5,039 bases of DNA from Bdellovibrio sp. ZAP7 (GTDB lineage Bacteria > Bacteroidota > Bacteroidia > Flavobacteriales > Flavobacteriaceae). Where the stretch lies: the NCBI GenBank assembly GCA_943324165.2, contig CALPKO020000150.1, forward strand, positions 1-5,039, written 5' to 3'. This document shows, one piece after another, positions 1-5,039 of this stretch. A program made the position numbers and the translations under genes. The notes beneath the pieces are model-generated. The model was not told the origin of the DNA. It made no database searches and saw only the letters and a program-made list of their open reading frames with translations. How positions within the stretch are numbered: the stretch's first letter is position 1; every line of letters starts with the position of its first letter.

Positions 1-932
1 AACGGATTACCTAAATTAGAAATGTCATTGGCTACTTTCACCCTATAATAAGTAGTTGCAGCAACAGACGGAATGGAATAAGTTGTGTTCGTTTCGCCTG
101 CAATATCAACATAATTAATGGCGTCTGAACTTTGTTGCCATTGATAAACGTTCGATGCAGTGCCTGATGTTGTAATGGTTAAAACATTGTTGCTAATTGT
201 TTCGTTTTGGCAAATGGTGATGTTGTTTTGCGTGTTGCCACTATTAGTAATTTGGCTAAATTCGCCACAAGCCCGAAACATAATATCGTCGATTGCCAAG
301 TCATTTCCGCAACCACCGGCACCATTATTTCTCATTTTTAAAATTACAGTTGTTTGGCTAGGACCCATCGTAAAAACTAATCCAAACTGGTTCCAATTTG
401 GTGTAGACGTCCCGTTTATATCACCTGTATTGCCTGATTGAAGTAATATTGTATCAGTTGAATCCCAAATTTCAAAGGTAATATTGATAGGAATTCCAGA
501 TCCGGGGCATGCGCCTGAAGCTGCATTATAAATATTAATTAACCAAGCAGAAAACTCAAAAGTAGTGTTACTACACAAGCCCGAAACAGTTTTTTTGTAA
601 AACTGCCCTGGTGTATTACTGGCATTTACAATTAAACATTTTCCATCTAGCCCATTCGGTTGATTATCAGGTGTAAAGTCTGAAGAATAAAGCCAGTTAT
701 TCGGAATCAAATTGGTTCTATTGTATAAAGTATATTCTCCATCGTTAGGAAAGCCACTGTTTACATAAGAGTAATTGGTTACCCCTGACGGCAATGCTGG
801 TCCGTAATTAGAACCACTACCAAAATCTTCAAAAAAGATGGGTGCGCCTTTGCTTCCTGTGCAAAAACTTAATTGACTAAAAGCGAATGTATAATTTAAT
901 AGAAAAAAAAATAGAATATAATGCTTTTTCAT
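1..932 (-). CDS. Secreted multidomain surface protein, probable T9SS cargo (C-terminus cut off by window edge)
   Basis: The frame stays open from an ATG at 932 to the window edge, giving 310 complete codons and no stop. Residues 1-19 form a signal peptide: a Lys pair, a hydrophobic run rich in Phe and Leu, then AFS before Gln20. Residues about 24-223 look like one beta-rich extracellular domain. It has Cys at 24, 99, 120, 142, 208 and 222, many Gly, Asn, Thr and Ser, and near its end the stretch CGNDLAIDDIMFRACG (208-223), familiar from flavobacterial secreted proteins. Residues about 229-310 look like the start of an Ig/PKD-like domain (Cys241, YQWQQS, YYRVKV). Such proteins are usually long, with repeated Ig-like units and a C-terminal T9SS sorting domain; that part is not visible, so T9SS export is inferred. 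The start is supported by the signal peptide and a promoter just upstream. The gene appears to be transcribed separately from the acyltransferase operon. Its ligand or role is unknown; adhesion or surface binding is a guess. Confidence 0.87.
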   Translation of the reverse strand, partial: MKKHYILFFFLLNYTFAFSQLSFCTGSKGAPIFFEDFGSGSNYGPALPSGVTNYSYVNSGFPNDGEYTLYNRTNLIPNNWLYSSDFTPDNQPNGLDGKCLIVNASNTPGQFYKKTVSGLCSNTTFEFSAWLINIYNAASGACPGSGIPINITFEIWDSTDTILLQSGNTGDINGTSTPNWNQFGLVFTMGPSQTTVILKMRNNGAGGCGNDLAIDDIMFRACGEFSQITNSGNTQNNITICQNETISNNVLTITTSGTASNVYQWQQSSDAINYVDIAGETNTTYSIPSVAATTYYRVKVANDISNLGNP

Positions 933-958
933 TATTTGGGAAAATTGCTATGTTTTGA

Positions 959-987
959 CAAATATAAATCTAATTCAAAATAAACAA
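959..987 (-). promoter_or_regulatory. Bacteroidota-type promoter for the secreted protein gene
   Basis: Read on the minus strand, TTG (985-987) is followed after 18 nt by TATATTTG (959-966). This fits the Bacteroidota primary sigma factor pattern of a TTG-containing -33 box and a TAnnTTTG -7 box. The -7 match is perfect. Transcription would start a few bases below 959, leaving a leader of only about 20 nt before the ATG at 932. That leader (ending cccaaata) has no Shine-Dalgarno sequence but is A-rich just before the start, as is common in this phylum. The match is by eye; no start site has been mapped. Confidence 0.65.
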
Positions 988-1141
988 GTTATTGTTAAAA
1001 GAAAAAAAATAAAAACTATACACTATTTATTGAACTCAAAGAGCATCTAATAAAGTAATTTGATTTTTGATAAAAGGTCACTTGTCTTTTTTGTATAGGC
1101 AATGTAGGGCGTTTTATAACGATTTCGAAAAGCAAATTTAT

Positions 1142-1163
1142 CCCTAACTTTAAAGTTTTAGGG
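1142..1163 (-). terminator. GC-capped hairpin after the acyltransferase operon, possible terminator
   Basis: The 22 bases form an inverted repeat. On the minus strand, CCCTAA pairs with TTAGGG, then a two-base bulge, two more pairs and a TTAA loop. It lies 33 nt past the MBOAT stop, in the right place to end the operon. The odd point is polarity: on the minus strand the stem is followed by ATAAATTTGCTTTT, not a clean T-run, whereas on the plus strand it is followed within 5 nt by eight T. It could act in both directions, or mainly against plus-strand transcripts. No plus-strand gene is visible to the left. Confidence 0.3.
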
Positions 1164-1167
1164 CTTA

Positions 1168-1190
1168 ATTTTTTTTGAATTAAAAAAAAT
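1168..1190 (-). terminator. All-A/T hairpin directly after the MBOAT stop, possible part of the terminator
   Basis: Eight T and eight A flank a five-base centre (1177-1181), and one further A-T pair closes the stem, giving nine perfect pairs of A and T only. It begins 5 nt past the MBOAT stop codon (1196-1198). The position suggests 3'-end formation or transcript stability. However, an A/T-only stem is weak, and such runs also arise by chance in DNA this AT-rich. Confidence 0.25.
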
Positions 1191-1195
1191 CAATT

Positions 1196-2713
1196 CTAAA
1201 ACTGAAAATAAATAAATGGTTGAGGTCCTGAAGTAGCAGTAGCATAGACCACCCAAAAAGTCAATGCTAAAATAAGGGCTTTGATTACAATCGGCATTTT
1301 ATCAAAAATGGTTTTCAGAAAATCCATAATCTTTGAAGGCATAAAGTGCCAAACATAACCAATTAACATAACCAAAAACACGTTTTGATAACCTAAAATA
1401 ATGGTTTTCCAATCATCTGGTTTTAATTCCAATTTTCCGATGTTGTTGATTACTTCAAAGGCAGTAGTAAAATCCCTTGCCCTGAAAAATATCCAACAAA
1501 AGGCCACGAAATGAAAAGTAAGTAGTACACTAAAAAACCAGGTAATTTTATTTTTCGGTAATCTGAAATAATCTTTAAAAATGCGCTCAACCACCAATTG
1601 AAAACCATGCAAAGTTCCCCAGATTACAAATTTCCAAGAAGCGCCATGCCACAATCCGCCTAATAGCATCGTCATGAACAAGTTGAAATACATTCGGATT
1701 TTTCCTTTGCGATTGCCACCCAACGAAATGTACAAATAATCGCGTAACCAAGTGGAAAGCGAAATGTGCCATCTTCGCCAAAATTCTGTTATAGAAGCTG
1801 ATTTGTAGGGTGTTCTAAAATTGACCGAAAGCTTGAAACCCATTAAAAGTGCAATTCCAATCGCCATGTCCGAATAACCCGAAAAATCACAGTATATTTG
1901 AATGGTATAGCCATAAGTCGCCATCAAATTTTCAAAAGCAGTATAACTATTTGGAGCGTCAAAAACCCGATCCACAAAGTTCAAAGAAATGTAATCTGAA
2001 ACGAATGTTTTTTTAATTAAACCGCCAATAATCAAAAATAGCGCGCGATTGACATCTTCTCGACTTAAATTTAATTTGGCATAAATCTGCGGAATAAACT
2101 CTGATGCGCGCACAATTGGACCTGCAACTAACTGTGGAAAAAACGACACAAAAAACATATAATCTAAAATATTTTTGGTTGGTTTAAGTTCACGACGATA
2201 AATATCAATGATGTAACTCATCGATTGAAAGGTGTAAAAAGAAATTCCGACTGGCAAAATGATTTTGTGGAATGGAAGCGAACCATCGAAAATAGCATTG
2301 TAATTTTCGGTTAAAAAATTGGTGTACTTGAAATAACCTAAAAAACAAAGGTTTAAAACAACACTCAGAACCAAATAAAACTTTCTGTATCGTTCTAAAA
2401 CCTCTTCATATAGTAGTTTAGCCAAATTATAATCCACAATACCAGAAAACAATAATAGGCAGAAATAAATCCCACTCGATTTGTAATAAAAAAACAATGA
2501 AAAGGCAAAAACATAAATGTTTCTAAAAGTATGTGTTTTAGCTTTTGTGGTGAGAATATAAATCGGATAAAAAAACAAAAACATACCTAAAAACAGAGCA
2601 GTATTAAAAAGAATTGGCTCTTTTGAGTTGAACGTATACCAGCTTTCGATTTGCTCGAAAGTGATTTGTCCAAAAGTTTTAAAAAACCAATTTTGTAAGT
2701 CTGAAATAGTCAT
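1196..2713 (-). CDS. MBOAT family O-acyltransferase (AlgI/PatA/DltB type)
   Basis: The product is a 505-residue polytopic inner-membrane protein, near the usual 470-510 of the AlgI group. Members move an acyl group, most often acetyl, from a cytoplasmic donor to the outer face of the membrane for envelope polymers such as alginate or peptidoglycan (DltB does the same with D-alanine). Visible family blocks are LPVGISFYTFQSMSYIIDIY (153-172), PQLVAGPIVR (193-202), DFSGYSDMAIG (276-286), FWRRWHISLSTWLRDYLY (311-328, with His316) and LGGLWHGASW (351-360). His356 in WHG is the expected catalytic residue. About ten or more hydrophobic segments are spread along the protein. It ends exactly in FIYFQF, with Tyr502 matching the C-terminal acyl-carrier hexapeptide described for PatA. 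The ATG at 2713 lies 9 nt after the stop of the upstream SGNH gene, so the two are co-transcribed. The family is sure; the polymer acylated is unknown. No symbol is given because algI and patA would imply a substrate. Confidence 0.95.
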   Translation of the reverse strand: MTISDLQNWFFKTFGQITFEQIESWYTFNSKEPILFNTALFLGMFLFFYPIYILTTKAKTHTFRNIYVFAFSLFFYYKSSGIYFCLLLFSGIVDYNLAKLLYEEVLERYRKFYLVLSVVLNLCFLGYFKYTNFLTENYNAIFDGSLPFHKIILPVGISFYTFQSMSYIIDIYRRELKPTKNILDYMFFVSFFPQLVAGPIVRASEFIPQIYAKLNLSREDVNRALFLIIGGLIKKTFVSDYISLNFVDRVFDAPNSYTAFENLMATYGYTIQIYCDFSGYSDMAIGIALLMGFKLSVNFRTPYKSASITEFWRRWHISLSTWLRDYLYISLGGNRKGKIRMYFNLFMTMLLGGLWHGASWKFVIWGTLHGFQLVVERIFKDYFRLPKNKITWFFSVLLTFHFVAFCWIFFRARDFTTAFEVINNIGKLELKPDDWKTIILGYQNVFLVMLIGYVWHFMPSKIMDFLKTIFDKMPIVIKALILALTFWVVYATATSGPQPFIYFQF

Positions 2714-2722
2714 TCCGCTTTA

Positions 2723-4144
2723 TTAATTTTTTGTTTTTGTGTAATTTTCAAATGTTTTCAAAATGGCATCGGATAACAAATTTCCTTGTAACTCGTATCC
2801 CGCTTTAGAATAATGTACCCTGTCTTTTCCAATTATTCCTTTATTGTAATTTCTTCTCACACCGTATGATCCGCCAAGTTGAGCATACATATCCCAAACA
2901 GCATAATTATTTTCAATAGCGATATTAATTATTTTCTGTGCATAATCTGCAACAAAAACATTAGGGAATTTTCTTTTAAACAGCGAAGGTGGGGGAGTAG
3001 CTACTAGAATTTCGACATTAGGATTTTGTGCTTTTGTATTTTGAATAAATAAATCTAATTGCGCCATATAATCAGCAGAATTCATTTTGTCAAAAGACTC
3101 ATTTGTACCCAAACCAATAATTACCAAATCGGGATTTAATGCTTTTAATTGTTCAAAAAATACCGGGTATTTATTGTAATCAGACAATTTTGCTCCGTTT
3201 ACACCAATGTTGTGGTACAAAATTCCGACATTGTTATTTTCTAAAACTAATCCGTTGAGTTCGAAATATTTTTCATTTTTATTTGGAACAATAAATATTT
3301 TTTCTAGTCTTTTGTCCGAATTGAAATAATGGGTGTTATTATCAGACAACATTTTTAAAGGAATGAATTCTACTCGTTCAGCAACTTTTCTTTGCATTAT
3401 AGTTGTTGGAATTTTTAACGTTTTGCCAGCTCTAATATTGTTATTTTTTAGACCATTGGCTTTTTTGATTTGTGCGATTGAAACATTGTATTTTTCGGCA
3501 ATTATCGAAATGGCTTCTCCGTTTTTAATTTTGTGTACAATTCGTTTAGGAACTTTTTTTTCAGAAGTAATAATCCTTTTATCCAAAGAAAAGGCAAAAC
3601 TATTGCTGTTTTTTGGTGTAATGATTTTGATAGTATTAAAAAAATTATCTGTTTCTTTCGCGCTCAATTCTACAGAAAAATCATCAGCTTTTGTCCATAA
3701 TCCCATACCAGAAATGCCCATTGGGCTTCCATCAACACCAGAAACTATTTTGTGGTTGTTCCAGTTTTCATTCGAAGAAAATCGAATGTCCCAACTTCCG
3801 TTCGTTCTTGCTAAATTATGTGGGAAAACAAAGCCTCGACCAGCATTTCCGAATGCTAATTGTAAATTTTTCCGAATTTTATTGGTCATTAAATCTGCTT
3901 GAATGTGCGAATCGCCAATGTGAACAATATTGATTTTTCCAAGATGATTTTTTTTCAAAACAGCCAACTTTTCTAAAAATTGAGCAATCGCTTTTGGGTT
4001 TTGAATGCCATTTTCCGGAATAAAAATAGGAATCGTATCCATTTCGACAGAATCCACTTCCACGAAAGTGGAATCCGCCACTTGCGCATTCATATTCAAT
4101 CCGAGGAATAGCAATAGAAGTAAAAACCAATAATTATTGTTCAT
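2723..4144 (-). CDS. Secreted SGNH/GDSL-fold acyltransferase or esterase with an inserted LysM domain
   Basis: The product has 473 residues. Residues 1-20 are a signal peptide (hydrophobic Leu run, then NMNA before Gln21), so the protein should act in the periplasm or at the outer membrane. SGNH blocks in order are HIGDSHIQAD (75-84; nucleophile Ser79), NIGVNGAKLSDY (312-323; oxyanion Gly), GLGTNES (344-350; oxyanion Asn348) and DRVHYSKAGY (441-450; Asp441 and His444). The full catalytic set is present. Between the first and second blocks sit about 225 extra residues: a beta-rich stretch and a LysM domain at about 200-248. Partners of MBOAT proteins with this fold transfer acyl groups to, or remove them from, envelope polysaccharides. 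The adjacent MBOAT gene makes transfer the first guess, but sequence alone does not separate transferase from esterase. The ATG at 4144 lies inside the end of the upstream gene (11-nt overlap), which suggests translational coupling. It is followed directly by the signal peptide, which supports this start. Confidence 0.92.
   Translation of the reverse strand: MNNNYWFLLLLLFLGLNMNAQVADSTFVEVDSVEMDTIPIFIPENGIQNPKAIAQFLEKLAVLKKNHLGKINIVHIGDSHIQADLMTNKIRKNLQLAFGNAGRGFVFPHNLARTNGSWDIRFSSNENWNNHKIVSGVDGSPMGISGMGLWTKADDFSVELSAKETDNFFNTIKIITPKNSNSFAFSLDKRIITSEKKVPKRIVHKIKNGEAISIIAEKYNVSIAQIKKANGLKNNNIRAGKTLKIPTTIMQRKVAERVEFIPLKMLSDNNTHYFNSDKRLEKIFIVPNKNEKYFELNGLVLENNNVGILYHNIGVNGAKLSDYNKYPVFFEQLKALNPDLVIIGLGTNESFDKMNSADYMAQLDLFIQNTKAQNPNVEILVATPPPSLFKRKFPNVFVADYAQKIINIAIENNYAVWDMYAQLGGSYGVRRNYNKGIIGKDRVHYSKAGYELQGNLLSDAILKTFENYTKTKN
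3401..3547 (-). other. LysM domain inside the SGNH protein
   Basis: Residues about 200-248 follow the LysM pattern. They open with VHKIKNGEAISIIAEKYNVS (203-222), then IAQIKKANGLKNNNIRAGKTL and a final KIP. These match the classic LysM order of Val-x-x-Gly-(Glu/Asp)-x-(Ile/Leu)-x-x-Ile-Ala, a conserved Asn near the second helix, and a closing Gly-x-x-Leu-x-Ile-Pro. LysM domains bind GlcNAc-containing glycans, chiefly peptidoglycan. The domain is not at an end: it lies between the nucleophile block (Ser79) and the oxyanion Gly block of the host enzyme. It probably projects from the beta-rich insert and holds the enzyme at its polymer. Confidence 0.85.
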
Positions 4145-5039
4145 CAGATTCAGGTATTTTTGGAGTGATAGAATCTGTTGGTTTTTTTTCGGGTTCGATT
4201 GCTGCTTTGCGTTGCTTTCTTAAGATCTTGTATTCTTCATAACCTTTGTTGATTTGATCATACAATATTCCAGCTACTTTTTTTGCTCCGCGAAAGTTAA
4301 AATGAGTGTAATCTTTGTTGGCAAGCGCTGGTTCTTCTTCTACCCATTTTGTCATTGAACCATCGCCACCCATCAAGGTATATAGGTTTATAAATCCAGA
4401 TTGCGTTTTCAAAGCATACCTTTTTTGAGCTAAGGTTAAGGGAACAACCGCCGAATCCGTTTTCATGTCTAAATTGTATTTTGAAGCTTTATCAGCAGTT
4501 GAAATAATTAAAATTGCAACACCAGGAAAACATGCTTTCAATCGGTTGACAGTTCGCGTCATACTTTTATCATACCAACTATAATCTTTTGTGCCATAAT
4601 TTAAGACGTTAGTTCCGTAGTGCAGTACTATTAAATCGTAATTTAATTTTTGCTGAAAAGCACGCATCAAATCCACATTAAATTTAGAAATTGGAATACC
4701 AGAATTTCCTCTTTGCGAAAAATTATCCACGTGAACGCCTTTTCCATCATCAAAATTAAAGCCATAAATCGGAATTGATTTGGCTTTCTTAAAATCTAAT
4801 TTTAAGCTTTTTAAACTTGTTTCAGATAATTTTAAAGTGTTAAGGATATTGTTGGCTATTAGCTTTTTACGCAAAGTGTCTTTTCCAATAGTATAATTAA
4901 CTTGTCCGTTTTGATTTTCTGAACTTCCGTAAAACAAAGTGGGATTGTCTAATTGTGCCGTAAATTTTGCTTTGCTGGCTTTGAATTTCACCCAACTTTT
5001 ATTGATGGTATCGTTATCAAAAAAAACATGACCATTCAC
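4134..5039 (-). CDS. SGNH/GDSL-fold protein, C-terminal part (N-terminus beyond window edge)
   Basis: The 301 visible residues are in frame to the window edge with no convincing start. The first codon is GTG, but it begins in the middle of a domain. A signal peptide and the GDS nucleophile block are therefore expected outside the window. Visible SGNH blocks, numbered from the edge, are NFSQRGNSGIPIS (106-118; oxyanion Gly), LHYGTNVLN (139-147; GTN with oxyanion Asn144) and KDYTHFNFRGAK (242-253; Asp243 and His246). Residues 1-about 90 look beta-rich and probably correspond to the insert domain of the next protein, but no LysM is seen here. Residues about 266-301 form a charged tail rich in Lys, Glu and Pro. 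Block order and spacing resemble the downstream SGNH protein, so the two are probably distant paralogues from a duplication. The stop (4134-4136) lies within the next gene. It is likely a periplasmic acyltransferase or esterase working with the MBOAT; the direction of the reaction is not known. Confidence 0.88.
   Translation of the reverse strand: MNGHVFFDNDTINKSWVKFKASKAKFTAQLDNPTLFYGSSENQNGQVNYTIGKDTLRKKLIANNILNTLKLSETSLKSLKLDFKKAKSIPIYGFNFDDGKGVHVDNFSQRGNSGIPISKFNVDLMRAFQQKLNYDLIVLHYGTNVLNYGTKDYSWYDKSMTRTVNRLKACFPGVAILIISTADKASKYNLDMKTDSAVVPLTLAQKRYALKTQSGFINLYTLMGGDGSMTKWVEEEPALANKDYTHFNFRGAKKVAGILYDQINKGYEEYKILRKQRKAAIEPEKKPTDSITPKIPESDEQ

Noticed and set aside
160..441. Plus-strand open frame of 93 codons with hydrophobic residues
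   Set aside because: It is the complement of the secreted protein gene. The minus-strand reading has a signal peptide, Cys pattern and an Ig-like segment; the plus reading resembles nothing.
1133..1140. TAAATTTG on the minus strand as a second -7 promoter box
   Set aside because: There is no TTG at the required distance upstream. It is about 200 nt from the next start and overlaps the tail of a putative terminator region, so chance in AT-rich DNA is more likely.
3333..3902. Open frame of 189 codons on the plus strand
   Set aside because: It lies wholly antisense to the SGNH-LysM gene, whose signal peptide, SGNH blocks and LysM are clear. The plus-strand product has no recognisable domain and no promoter was seen.
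3879..4130. Minus-strand open frame of 83 codons in another frame
   Set aside because: It is an out-of-frame shadow within the 5' part of the SGNH-LysM gene, with no support of its own.
5037..5039. GTG at the window edge as the start of the first SGNH gene
   Set aside because: It falls in the middle of a domain. No signal peptide follows, and the nucleophile block that must come before the visible blocks is missing, so the gene continues beyond the edge.

Overview
The window is AT-rich. Every gene I can support lies on the minus strand. It looks like chromosomal DNA of a Flavobacteriia member, probably Flavobacterium or a close relative. Three things point there: a secreted protein of the type IX secretion (T9SS) style, a promoter matching the Bacteroidota form (TTG-N18-TAnnTTTG), and starts with no clear Shine-Dalgarno sequence. 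I see no RNA genes, mobile elements, CRISPR arrays or large repeats.

Right and centre (5039 down to 1196): three tightly packed genes, read right to left, form one apparent operon. First is the C-terminal 301 residues of an SGNH/GDSL-type protein; its N-terminus and catalytic Ser lie beyond the window edge. It overlaps by 11 nt a second, complete SGNH protein that has a signal peptide and a LysM domain inserted into the fold. Nine nt later comes a complete AlgI/PatA/DltB-type MBOAT O-acyltransferase. The likely division of labour follows known MBOAT-SGNH pairs. The membrane MBOAT takes an acyl group (usually acetyl) from a cytoplasmic donor and passes it across the inner membrane. The periplasmic SGNH partner then places it on, or removes it from, an envelope polysaccharide. 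The MBOAT ends in a hexapeptide containing Tyr, of the kind reported as the acyl carrier in PatA. The LysM domain suggests that one partner binds peptidoglycan or another GlcNAc-containing polymer. The real substrate cannot be read from the sequence.

Intergenic 933-1195 (263 nt): no gene is visible. Next to the MBOAT stop are an all-A/T hairpin and a GC-capped hairpin, which may end the operon. Next to the following gene is a good Bacteroidota promoter.

Left (932 to 1): the first 310 residues of a separately transcribed secreted protein that runs off the left edge. It has a signal peptide, a Cys-containing beta-sandwich-like domain and the start of an Ig/PKD-like domain. This layout is typical of large flavobacterial surface proteins exported by T9SS, but the C-terminal sorting domain is outside the window.
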